Shown here: positions 35,580 to 44,087 of the stretch, in pieces
Numbering within the stretch: the stretch's first letter is position 1
Layout: every line of letters starts with the position of its first letter
From: Thalassotalea eurytherma
GTDB taxonomy: Bacteria; Pseudomonadota; Gammaproteobacteria; Enterobacterales; Alteromonadaceae
DNA: 64,000 nucleotides
Assembly: GCF_030161415.1 (NCBI RefSeq)
Contig: NZ_BSSU01000014.1
Span: 62,001-126,000 of the forward strand
Reading direction: 5' to 3'
Notes under the pieces: generated by a model
Told to the model about the DNA's origin: nothing
Seen by the model: the letters and a program-made list of their open reading frames with translations, nothing else
The model's database searches: none
Translations under genes and position numbers: made by a program

Positions 35580-35752
35580 AAACTGAGCAAAAAACGATAA
35601 AACCAATAAAAAACAACTCATTTGATCAGACAGACATTAAGAGTAATTACTCGAAAATCGGCGGAAGTCTAGAAGGGGCAAAGACGGATAAAAAATGAAC
35701 GAGAATTTACTTTTTTAAAACCTAATTAACTTTTTGCTAACGGCGTCATTTT

Positions 35753-35766
35753 TGAATACGTATGCA
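35753..35766 (+). promoter_or_regulatory. 14-bp operator, copy 4
   Basis: TGAATACGTATGCA lies 86 bases before the pullulanase 2 start and reads towards it. It places the plus-strand pullulanase-GH97 operon under the same regulator as the two receptors. Confidence 0.7.
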
Positions 35767-35851
35767 TTATGAATAGTCTATCTTCTTATTAGTGATTTAA
35801 ATCGCTAGATTAAAATGAATTTATTACTGACCACCAAATTGAGCACTTTTT

Positions 35852-38632
35852 ATGCGCGTTTTATTAACTAGCCTCCTGTCATGTGCTGTATTGATAGCTT
35901 GCCAAGATCAGCCAACTAAGCTTTCTAACACGTCATCATCGATAGAAGTTAGCCAACAAAAACTCTCTAACTTACCAACTGATTTTGCTGGTCACTGGTT
36001 AACAAAAGAGTTAATTGCTTTACCAAAATCTGCAACTGAAGAATATGCACTGAGTGCTTTACCACTCGCTAATGCGACAAAAGAAACTTCGTCATTAAAG
36101 ACATTTGGTCTGATAAAAACGCAGTTCCCTACGCACCTAAAATCTCAATACCCTCACCTAGCTGATTTCGAGGCTTATCAAATCAACATTGATGAGAAGA
36201 ACACGAGAGCGCTGATAAAAAGTCGAGTCGGAGTACTTGCTTTAGATCAGCAGCAACCAACCGCAATTCATCATCTACAAACCAGTTATTTACTTGATGA
36301 GCTTTATACAAAAAATGACAATGATGCCGATGATGTGGCTGATTACGGCGCGGTGCTGACAACCAATGGCACACAAGTAAAGTTATGGTCACCAACTGCC
36401 CTATCAGTTGAGGTTAAACTCTTTGACCAAGCGAAAAATTTTGTTGCCAATCATGCGATGACACTGGATAACAACACGGGCATATGGTTGTTTAAAACAC
36501 CGAAGAATCTAGACGGTTACTTCTATCAGTATGACATTAAAAACTATCACCCACTAACGCAAAACATTGAAACCTTCACCACTACTGACCCATATTCTTT
36601 AAGCCTATCCACCAACAGTGAGCACTCACAAATTGTAGATTTGGACGCACCATCCACTCAACCAAATGGCTGGTCAACTCAGCAAGACCCACAAATAACA
36701 CACAAAGAAGATGCAATTTTTTACGAAGTACATGTGCGTGATTTTAGCGCTGGTGAGCGTGCGCTTTCTGATGAAAGTAATCGAGGAAAATACGCTGCCT
36801 TTGGTGAGCAACAATCCTATGGCATAAAACATTTGCAGCGATTAAAAAACGCAGGTTTAACCCATATTCATTTATTACCTGTGTTTGACATAGGTACCGT
36901 TAATGAAGAAGCAGGCGTTGCTTTTGCGCTATCAGACACCGTTGAAAAAGTTTGTCAGACGCGTCCTGAAGTAAGTGTTTGCTCAAAAGAATATGCACCA
37001 GATTTAAGCTTACAAGAAATATTAACTGGCTTTGATCCGTTATCAAACGACGCACAACATGTGATTAGTGAATTGCGTGAGTTTGACAATTACAACTGGG
37101 GCTACGACCCATTTCATTACACTGTGCCTGAGGGATCTTATGCCAAACAGCCTGAAGGGAAAGCGCGCTTAATAGAGTTTCGCCAAATGGTACAAGACAT
37201 CCATAACATGGGATTTCGTGTCATTATGGATGTTGTGTATAACCACACGCATAAAGCAGGTTTAGAGCCAACCGCTGTGCTCGATAAAATTGTGCCTAAT
37301 TATTATCATCGTCTGAACCCAATATCAGGTGCAATTGAGCAATCTACTTGCTGTGACAATACCGCTACCGAACGCGTCATGATGGAAAAGCTGATGATTG
37401 ATTCATTAGTTGTTTGGGCAAAAGACTATAAAATTGATGGTTTTCGATTTGATTTAATGGGCCATCAACCTAAAGACGCCATGCTACGAGCAAGAGAGGC
37501 GGTTCATGCGGTTGATAGCGACAATTACTTTTATGGCGAAGGTTGGAATTTTGGCGAAGTCGCCAATAACCAACAATTTATTCAAGCCAGCCAACTTGAG
37601 CTGGCCGGCAGCGAAATTGGTACCTTTTCAGATCGATTACGCGATGCCGTCCGTGGGCCAGGTATTAGCGTATCGGGTAACGATATACGAAGAAACCAAG
37701 GTATTGGTAATGGCTTAGGCACTATCAACAACGAACTACAAAATGAAGCTGGTGCTCCCGATTACCAATTATTACTTGATCATACACGTATTGGTTTAGC
37801 TGGCAATTTAGCGAACTACCCACTGACGCTTCAATCGGGTGAAGTCGCATTGGCTAAAGAAGTACCTTATGGCAACCAGCCAACGGGCTATGCTTTAGAT
37901 CCGGCAGACACCGTTAACTATGTGTCAAAACACGATAATCAAACATTATGGGACAACAACCAATATCGCACTGACTTTTCAGTAACTAAAGCCGAAAGGA
38001 TCCGTATGCACATCCAAAGCCTAAGCTATGTGATGTTAGGCCAAGGTATTCCATTCTTGCATATGGGTTCTGAATTAATGCGTTCAAAGTCTTATTTACG
38101 TGACAGTTATGACTACACCGATTGGTTCAATTATGTTGATTTTTCAAAACAAAATAATAACTACCATGTTGGCTTACCGCCAGCAGAAAAAGACCAAGAA
38201 AACTGGCCATTGATTAGCCAAATTATACGTAGGAATAATGGTAAAGACCGCGTCAATGCAAATGACATAGCTTTTTCTTCGGCACTATTTGAAGAGCTAT
38301 TAAAAGTAAGAACAAGCAGTGACCTATTCCGTTTAACCACTGAACAGGCCATTGTTAATCAACTCAGTTTCTTAAATACAGGCCCTAATCAACAAATCGG
38401 GCTGATTGCTATGCACTTAACTAAAACAACAAGCGACAGTTCGCCATATACAGACATTATTGTGCTGTTTAACGCTAACCGACAAGCCGTCAACTTTAAC
38501 TACGCTGATGCCGCTGGTTTTACCTTGCATCCGGTGCAGACACAAAGTGCCGATAGCATCGTAAAACAGAGCAAAACAACGGCTAACGGGTTTACGGTTC
38601 CAGCAATTACCACAGCCATTTTTGTTAAATAA
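35852..38632 (+). CDS. Pullulanase-type alpha-1,6-glucosidase lipoprotein 2
   Basis: This is a 926-residue GH13 debranching enzyme with a lipoprotein signal ending LIAC (Cys 17). It has a CBM48-like domain (about 165-255) and a barrel with IMDVVYNHT (about 460), nucleophile D534 (FRFDLM), acid E563 (YGEGW) and D695 (SKHDNQ). It lacks the N-terminal starch-binding domain and the three C-terminal repeats of pullulanase 1, but carries a longer insert between E563 and D695. It heads an operon with the GH97 gene. Branch-point hydrolysis of maltodextrins at the periplasmic or outer-membrane face is inferred. Confidence 0.93.
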   Translation: MRVLLTSLLSCAVLIACQDQPTKLSNTSSSIEVSQQKLSNLPTDFAGHWLTKELIALPKSATEEYALSALPLANATKETSSLKTFGLIKTQFPTHLKSQYPHLADFEAYQINIDEKNTRALIKSRVGVLALDQQQPTAIHHLQTSYLLDELYTKNDNDADDVADYGAVLTTNGTQVKLWSPTALSVEVKLFDQAKNFVANHAMTLDNNTGIWLFKTPKNLDGYFYQYDIKNYHPLTQNIETFTTTDPYSLSLSTNSEHSQIVDLDAPSTQPNGWSTQQDPQITHKEDAIFYEVHVRDFSAGERALSDESNRGKYAAFGEQQSYGIKHLQRLKNAGLTHIHLLPVFDIGTVNEEAGVAFALSDTVEKVCQTRPEVSVCSKEYAPDLSLQEILTGFDPLSNDAQHVISELREFDNYNWGYDPFHYTVPEGSYAKQPEGKARLIEFRQMVQDIHNMGFRVIMDVVYNHTHKAGLEPTAVLDKIVPNYYHRLNPISGAIEQSTCCDNTATERVMMEKLMIDSLVVWAKDYKIDGFRFDLMGHQPKDAMLRAREAVHAVDSDNYFYGEGWNFGEVANNQQFIQASQLELAGSEIGTFSDRLRDAVRGPGISVSGNDIRRNQGIGNGLGTINNELQNEAGAPDYQLLLDHTRIGLAGNLANYPLTLQSGEVALAKEVPYGNQPTGYALDPADTVNYVSKHDNQTLWDNNQYRTDFSVTKAERIRMHIQSLSYVMLGQGIPFLHMGSELMRSKSYLRDSYDYTDWFNYVDFSKQNNNYHVGLPPAEKDQENWPLISQIIRRNNGKDRVNANDIAFSSALFEELLKVRTSSDLFRLTTEQAIVNQLSFLNTGPNQQIGLIAMHLTKTTSDSSPYTDIIVLFNANRQAVNFNYADAAGFTLHPVQTQSADSIVKQSKTTANGFTVPAITTAIFVK

Positions 38633-38639
38633 TACCGCG

Positions 38640-38669
38640 GTTGCCAATGACAACTTTATCGTTGGCAAC
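38640..38669 (+). promoter_or_regulatory. Intergenic hairpin between pullulanase 2 and GH97
   Basis: GTTGCCAATGA / TCGTTGGCAAC (one G-T pair) with an 8-base loop is not followed by T's. It looks like an mRNA-stability or attenuating hairpin inside an operon, not a terminator. Confidence 0.45.
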
Positions 38670-38719
38670 TATACCTAATCATAAAGAGTTACAACAAAGT
38701 GAATAGTAACGAGAGTCAC

Positions 38720-40753
38720 ATGAAAAAAATAATTACCCTAGCTACTTCGATTTTGCTTAGCCCATGGCTAATGGCAAAAACCGTTGAAGTGACATCACCA
38801 AATGGCGAGATAGTATTGACAGTCAGTGATGATAACAGCCCAAGTTATCAAGTAAGCTTCCAAGACAAATCGGTAATAGAAGCCTCTAAACTGGGGATGT
38901 CATTCAAAAAAGCCCCTAGCTTTGGCGAAGGCTTTACTATCGAATCAGTTAAAACACAAAGCCACAGCTCAAGTTGGGAACAACCTTGGGGTGAGCGCAA
39001 AGAAGTCATTGATCAGCACAACGAGCTTGTGGTGACCTTTAGTGCAGATCGCAAAAAAGCCCATACCTTTGACGTAAAATTTAGAGTATTTGACGATGGC
39101 CTTGGTTTTCGCTACGAAGTTAAAAAGCAAAAAGGCTTAACGGGCGACATCAGCATTATTGATGAAGCGACTGAATTCGCGATTAATGATGGTGAGAATG
39201 CCACAGCTTGGTGGATTCCAGCACGTGGTTGGAATCGATACGAGTATATTTACAAAACAACCAAGCTAAAAGAAGCACCGTTAACTCATACACCACTGAC
39301 GTTTAAATTGACCAATGGTACTCATGTTTCAATTCATGAAGCGGCACTCGTTGATTACGCAGGTATGACACTAAATCAACGCCGACCTGGCACGCTAAAA
39401 GCTGACTTAACACCATGGTCTGACGGCACGTTGGTCAGAAAACGTCACAACTTCACAACCCCTTGGCGCACCATTCAAATTAGTGAACAAGCCACAGGAT
39501 TATTGAATTCTGATTTAATTCTTAATCTAAATGAGCCTAATAAACTAGGCGATGTTTCTTGGGTAGAGCCAGGCAAATACGTAGGTATTTGGTGGGGAAT
39601 GCACATCGCAGAAAATACTTGGGGCAGTGGTGAAAAGCATGGTGCAACAACTAGTGAAACAATTCGCTATATGGATTTCGCAGCAAAATATGGATTTGAC
39701 GGTGTTTTAGTCGAAGGCTGGAATGTTGGCTGGGACGGAGATTGGTTTAACAATGGAGATATTTTTAAATTTGATACGCCATATCCAGATTTTGATATTG
39801 ATAAAATAAGCAAACATGGTGAGAAAGTGGGTGTTCGCCTAATTGGTCATCACGAAACATCAGGTAATGTCTCAAATTACCGCGAACAAATGGCTGATGC
39901 TTTTACTCTATATAAAAAACACAATGTTGCCCAAGTCAAAACAGGCTATGTTGCCGATGCAGGAAACATTAAACGTATAGATAAAAACGGCCTTGTTCGT
40001 AAAGAGTGGCATGATGGTCAATTCATGGTAAATGAGTACTTGTTTAATATCATGCAAGCGGCTAAATATCGCATCAGTATCAACACCCATGAGCCAATCA
40101 AAGACACGGGTTTACGTCGTACTTACCCGAACTGGATTACTCGTGAAGGCGCTCGTGGTCAAGAATACAACGCATGGGGAACTCCTCCAAACCCGCCAGA
40201 GCATACGACTATTTTACCATTTACACGCATGTTATCAGGGCCGATGGATTTTACCGCTGGTACGTTTGATATGAGCTTTAATGGTTTAGGAGACGACACC
40301 AATCGCCCGCAAACAACCTTAGCCAAACAACTAGCGCTGTTTGTTGTTATCTACAGCCCAATACAAATGGCATCTGATCTACCGCGCAATTACGAAGCAA
40401 ACTTACCGGCGTTTCAGTTTATTCAAGATGTGCCAACAGATTGGGAAAAATCAGTCGCTGTTGCTGGTGAAATCGGCGAATACGTTGCATTTGCTCGCCA
40501 AGAGCGCGATGGAAAAGATTGGTATCTAGGTGCGGTAACTGACGAAAATGCTCGAGAGCTTGCATTAAAACTCGACTTTCTAACGCCGGGTAAACGTTAT
40601 CAAGCACAAATTTATCGTGACGGTGACAAGGCTGAATGGAAAAACAATCCTTACGAGCTTGTTATTGAAGAAAAAACAGTTAAAGCAAGCGATACCTTAA
40701 AGGTAAATCTAGCGACAAGTGGTGGCGTAGCCATTCGCTTTAAAGCGTTGTAA
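38720..40753 (+). CDS. Glycoside hydrolase family 97, alpha-glucosidase (SusB-like)
   Basis: This 677-residue periplasmic enzyme should remove glucose from the ends of malto-oligosaccharides. The signal peptide ends near WLMAK (about 20). GH97 features: N-terminal beta-sandwich with VEVTSPNGEIVLTVS, barrel segments WWIPARGWNRYEY, DGVLVEGWNVGWDGDW, and the acid-rich INTHEPIKDTGLRRTYPN and TREGARGQEYNAW that hold calcium and catalytic glutamates in SusB. The start is taken at ATG 38720, which begins a good signal peptide; the in-frame GTG at 38699 would add seven polar residues. It is second in the pullulanase 2 operon. Confidence 0.92.
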   Translation: MKKIITLATSILLSPWLMAKTVEVTSPNGEIVLTVSDDNSPSYQVSFQDKSVIEASKLGMSFKKAPSFGEGFTIESVKTQSHSSSWEQPWGERKEVIDQHNELVVTFSADRKKAHTFDVKFRVFDDGLGFRYEVKKQKGLTGDISIIDEATEFAINDGENATAWWIPARGWNRYEYIYKTTKLKEAPLTHTPLTFKLTNGTHVSIHEAALVDYAGMTLNQRRPGTLKADLTPWSDGTLVRKRHNFTTPWRTIQISEQATGLLNSDLILNLNEPNKLGDVSWVEPGKYVGIWWGMHIAENTWGSGEKHGATTSETIRYMDFAAKYGFDGVLVEGWNVGWDGDWFNNGDIFKFDTPYPDFDIDKISKHGEKVGVRLIGHHETSGNVSNYREQMADAFTLYKKHNVAQVKTGYVADAGNIKRIDKNGLVRKEWHDGQFMVNEYLFNIMQAAKYRISINTHEPIKDTGLRRTYPNWITREGARGQEYNAWGTPPNPPEHTTILPFTRMLSGPMDFTAGTFDMSFNGLGDDTNRPQTTLAKQLALFVVIYSPIQMASDLPRNYEANLPAFQFIQDVPTDWEKSVAVAGEIGEYVAFARQERDGKDWYLGAVTDENARELALKLDFLTPGKRYQAQIYRDGDKAEWKNNPYELVIEEKTVKASDTLKVNLATSGGVAIRFKAL

Positions 40754-40767
40754 TGTTTTTAAACTTT

Positions 40768-40800
40768 CGGCTGTTAGGCACTATTCCCGTCTAATAGCCG
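40768..40800. terminator. Hairpin between convergent GH97 and PLP-enzyme genes
   Basis: CGGCTGTTAG / CTAATAGCCG (one G-T pair) with a 13-base loop lies 14 bases past the GH97 stop and 5 before the end of the opposite gene. It probably stops both transcripts. Confidence 0.6.
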
Positions 40801-40805
40801 ATTGT

Positions 40806-41939
40806 TTAATCAGTGAGATATTTCCCCAGCCGTTCAAGTCCATCCGCAAAATTCTTTTGCCCTAGCCCTAAGCGGCAATAAGGTCCTTGCATTGAAAATA
40901 GGCTAGTCGGCAATAATAGAACGCCAGTTTTTTCAGCTAATTGTTTTGCCCAGTCCTCCATTGATTGCCCATTTAACAAAGACTCAGAAAACTTGATCAC
41001 CGACAAAAATCCAGCACGAGGTTGATGCCAGCTAATTTCAGGAAACTGCAGTAAAAACTGTTTGAATAGCTGAATATTTTCTTCAACTATCTTAGTGTTG
41101 CGTGCCAATATTCGTTGGCTATTTATGAGTGCTAATTCTGCGAAATACTCGTCGATAGCACTGGTACAAATAGAGCCTTTTACTTTCTGTGCTAACAATT
41201 TCGTTGTAAGCCCTTTATCTTTAGTTACTGCCCAACCGAGTCGAATACCAGCTAAACCAAAACTCTTAGACATCACATTAATAAATACCGCTTTGTCATA
41301 ATCGACATTACGTTCTGAAGAGCGTTTTTGATACTGGGTTGCTTGAGATACGTCATCAATGATCAAATAGCAATCATGCGCTTGGCAACGTTCAACGATA
41401 CGTTCAATTTGACGACTGCCAATAGTCATACCTGTTGGGTTGTGGGGAGAGTTAATAACAACTAATTTAGTTGATGACGTTATTGCCGCTTCTAGTGCTA
41501 ACCAATCAGGTTGCCAATGATTATCAAAAGATAAAGGTATCGCTTTTAGCGTTGCGCCAAACTCTACAGCCATTGATTGCAAAGACGGATAACTTGGTGT
41601 CATCACAACAACATGATCACCGGGCGATAGTATCCCTTGATAGACAGCACGCAATGCTTCTTGAGCGCCAGCAAACGTTATAACATGTTTTGCTTTAACC
41701 CAAGTTTGCTGATAAGTTTCTTGATGAAACGTTGAAATAACTTGGCGAAGCGATTTTTTCCCCTGAATACTGGCATAACCCAACTCTAATTCGGCGAGTG
41801 ACGAACGCTGACCATCACAATAGGCAAGTAGGCTATTTACCGTTAAACTTTGCCCACCTGAATGACTCAAATTGATCGCAATATCACCTTCAACCGACTG
41901 ACTAAAGGCTATATGGGGAGGCAACAAATGATGGTTCAT
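40806..41939 (-). CDS. PLP-dependent fold-type I aminotransferase/lyase, candidate OvoB
   Basis: This 377-residue class I/II aminotransferase-fold enzyme has the PLP-binding region NSPHNPTG, aspartate in LIIDDVSQ, Schiff-base lysine in NVMSKSFGLAGIRLGW and arginine in CRLGLG. Its ATG directly follows the OvoA stop with no gap, so it is translated with OvoA. In the known ovothiol pathway a PLP-dependent sulfoxide lyase, OvoB, cleaves the OvoA product to 5-mercaptohistidine. This gene is in the right place and of the right cofactor class. The OvoB role is inferred; a true aminotransferase role is possible. Confidence 0.75.
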   Translation of the reverse strand: MNHHLLPPHIAFSQSVEGDIAINLSHSGGQSLTVNSLLAYCDGQRSSLAELELGYASIQGKKSLRQVISTFHQETYQQTWVKAKHVITFAGAQEALRAVYQGILSPGDHVVVMTPSYPSLQSMAVEFGATLKAIPLSFDNHWQPDWLALEAAITSSTKLVVINSPHNPTGMTIGSRQIERIVERCQAHDCYLIIDDVSQATQYQKRSSERNVDYDKAVFINVMSKSFGLAGIRLGWAVTKDKGLTTKLLAQKVKGSICTSAIDEYFAELALINSQRILARNTKIVEENIQLFKQFLLQFPEISWHQPRAGFLSVIKFSESLLNGQSMEDWAKQLAEKTGVLLLPTSLFSMQGPYCRLGLGQKNFADGLERLGKYLTD

Positions 41940-44087
41940 TTATTTTTTTTGCCACACAGAAGCGTGCATTAAGCTCATCGACGCTTGTCTGTAATTTTGA
42001 GGCACTATTTTAGTTAATTGCTCTTCTTCTAGACAGTCAAACTGTAACGAGAGCAACTGACTTACGGCATCAAAACCGGTAACATTTTCACCATTAATTT
42101 TGCAACCACCTAGTCGTTTTTCAACCGGCACTTTATCTTGGTTAATACTGTAATCAGTCACTAAAATAAAGATCCCGTTTTCACTTAGACGATCAGAAAC
42201 CTGATTGAGAAAACGCTTGGCATCGTAACATTGCTCGAGTAATTGTTGAGCAACTATTACATTATAGTTATCAAAAATAGGTTTTAAGTTGCCAGCATCA
42301 CCTTGGCTAAATAACACGTGTTTCGGTTGGATATCGCGGCCATTGAATTGACCAATTTGAGATAACGTGACTTCATTAAAATCAACAATATCACCTTCAT
42401 GCTCGAGAGAATAACGCAATGCTTCACCTTTCTGGAGTTTTACTGCGTGCTGTATGTAGCGAGCAGAAAAATCAACACCATCAACATGAGAAAATACTGA
42501 AGACAACAGGAAGCTTGTTTTACCCACACTGCAACCAAGCTCTAGCAGCCTACTTGGCTTTATATCGTATTGATTGACGAAGTAATTAACCTTTTGCGCC
42601 AGTTGCTCCGCATAGTTTGGCATCGCAAATTGGTGGTCACCACCTTTGGCGTAATAACAAGCCAATTGCTCGCAAATTTCACGGTTAGTTTCATATTGAT
42701 TAACAGCAATATCAGGAATTGTTTCATCTTTGCTTTCAACATAGCGAAAGCCAACATGTTGCATAAAGTGTCGGCGAAAAGCGTAACGAGAATATTTTAT
42801 TGCTTCATTCCCTGTTGAGATCCACGAACCACCTTTGATTAAATTATGCTTACCATCAAAGGTTGGCGTTGAAAAGTCATCGTAAAGTGGATGCACTTCA
42901 AAACCATTAAAACCATCGATAGCAGACTCTGTCCATTGCCATACATTACCGACAATATCGAAAAACTGTTTATGCTCATATCGATTAACAGGACAAGATG
43001 AGGCGAATTGCTCTAAATTGAGGTTTCCTCTGGTTTCTGCCCAGTCAGTGATATCGCCTTGAATAAGGTCACGCAGGCAATACCACTCGGCTTCACTTGG
43101 TAAACGTATGTGTTTGCCTGTTAATTCTGCCTTCCAGTTACAAAAAGCCTTGGCTTCTAAATAATTAACCTCAACAGGCCAATCGAAGGGTAGTGGCATT
43201 TCTTCAAGTAAATTTCTTTGGAAATACTGACCATTAGTTTTTCGCCAAAAGCGTGGCATTTTTGCTTGTTTAAAGGCTAGCCAGTTTTGCCCTTCTTCTG
43301 TCCAATATTTAGGTGTTTGATAACCACCAGCTTCGACAAAGCTTAAGAATTCACCATTTGAAACGAGGTATTGAGAAGCACTAAAATCAGGTACTTCTAC
43401 ACTAGCCTGACCGTATTCATTATCCCAACCATAGGTATTAGCATCGCGGGGTTTACCTAGCTGCACAATGTGACCAGCCACCGGTATACATCTATTCTCA
43501 GGCGCGTTACCCGTTAGCGAGCATGACTGCCAATCATTGTTTGCCGTAAGATATTGGCTGTCTAACATTCGCATAATAACCGATGACGTTTCAAGATGAA
43601 TACGTTCATGTTCACAGCCCATTAAAATCACCCAAGCGAGAGAGTCTTGCGTGATAGGCAGCGTTAACGGCATATCGTCAATGAGTTGTTCTATCAACGC
43701 GAAAACTTGATGACGGTATTCACGCACTTCATCAACACTTGGCCAATCATAATGCGTTGAGTCAAGATCATCCCAACTCATTTCATCAACGCCAACGGCA
43801 CAAATAGCTTCTAATTTTTCACTAACCCGTGCATTGATATATTTTCCTAACATCAGCTTATTAATGAAAAAAGTTGCCGTGTGGCCGTAATAAAAAACTA
43901 GAGGGTGTCTTAGTGGTTCTGGTCTTAAGAAAAAAGCGCTGTCATCGTTTATTAGGCTAAACAATGCTTCATAAGTGTGCCATGTATTTTGAAAATAGCG
44001 TTTTATTTCATCACGCTTCGCCTCGATACAATCCCCCTGTAACAAGACGGTTTTCATTTGATGTTTAGTAATATTTGTAATACTCAT
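41940..44087 (-). CDS. ovoA: Ovothiol synthase OvoA: 5-histidylcysteine sulfoxide synthase plus N-methyltransferase
   Basis: This 715-residue three-domain enzyme of ovothiol A synthesis has an N-terminal DinB-like domain (about 20-185) carrying the iron motif HX3HXE, with H160, H164 and E166 (EHERIHLE), and an FGE/sulfatase-like domain (about 200-455, with IRLPSEAEW and GNVWQWTES). A SAM methyltransferase domain (about 475-715) has the glycine loop LELGCSVGKTSF. All three parts are intact, so coupling of His and Cys and pi-N-methylation can both be expected. It overlaps the upstream GS-like gene by 4 bases. Confidence 0.93.
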   Translation of the reverse strand: MSITNITKHQMKTVLLQGDCIEAKRDEIKRYFQNTWHTYEALFSLINDDSAFFLRPEPLRHPLVFYYGHTATFFINKLMLGKYINARVSEKLEAICAVGVDEMSWDDLDSTHYDWPSVDEVREYRHQVFALIEQLIDDMPLTLPITQDSLAWVILMGCEHERIHLETSSVIMRMLDSQYLTANNDWQSCSLTGNAPENRCIPVAGHIVQLGKPRDANTYGWDNEYGQASVEVPDFSASQYLVSNGEFLSFVEAGGYQTPKYWTEEGQNWLAFKQAKMPRFWRKTNGQYFQRNLLEEMPLPFDWPVEVNYLEAKAFCNWKAELTGKHIRLPSEAEWYCLRDLIQGDITDWAETRGNLNLEQFASSCPVNRYEHKQFFDIVGNVWQWTESAIDGFNGFEVHPLYDDFSTPTFDGKHNLIKGGSWISTGNEAIKYSRYAFRRHFMQHVGFRYVESKDETIPDIAVNQYETNREICEQLACYYAKGGDHQFAMPNYAEQLAQKVNYFVNQYDIKPSRLLELGCSVGKTSFLLSSVFSHVDGVDFSARYIQHAVKLQKGEALRYSLEHEGDIVDFNEVTLSQIGQFNGRDIQPKHVLFSQGDAGNLKPIFDNYNVIVAQQLLEQCYDAKRFLNQVSDRLSENGIFILVTDYSINQDKVPVEKRLGGCKINGENVTGFDAVSQLLSLQFDCLEEEQLTKIVPQNYRQASMSLMHASVWQKK

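Larger units (their letters stand above)
35430..35851. other. Divergent promoter region, TonB receptor 2 / pullulanase 2
   Basis: This 422-base region has no supported gene. It holds two copies of the 14-bp operator (35566-35579 and 35753-35766), inverted relative to each other, 187 bases apart. A small palindrome CTACGTAG is at 35543-35550. A possible -10 for the receptor (CATAAA on minus, 35534-35539) lies 26 bases from its operator, about the same as at receptor 1. Confidence 0.6.

Noticed and set aside
35430-35851. CRP-type site (TGTGA-N6-TCACA) in the divergent promoter
   Set aside because: No acceptable match; the palindrome present is centred on ACGT and recurs exactly at four places, so another regulator is meant.
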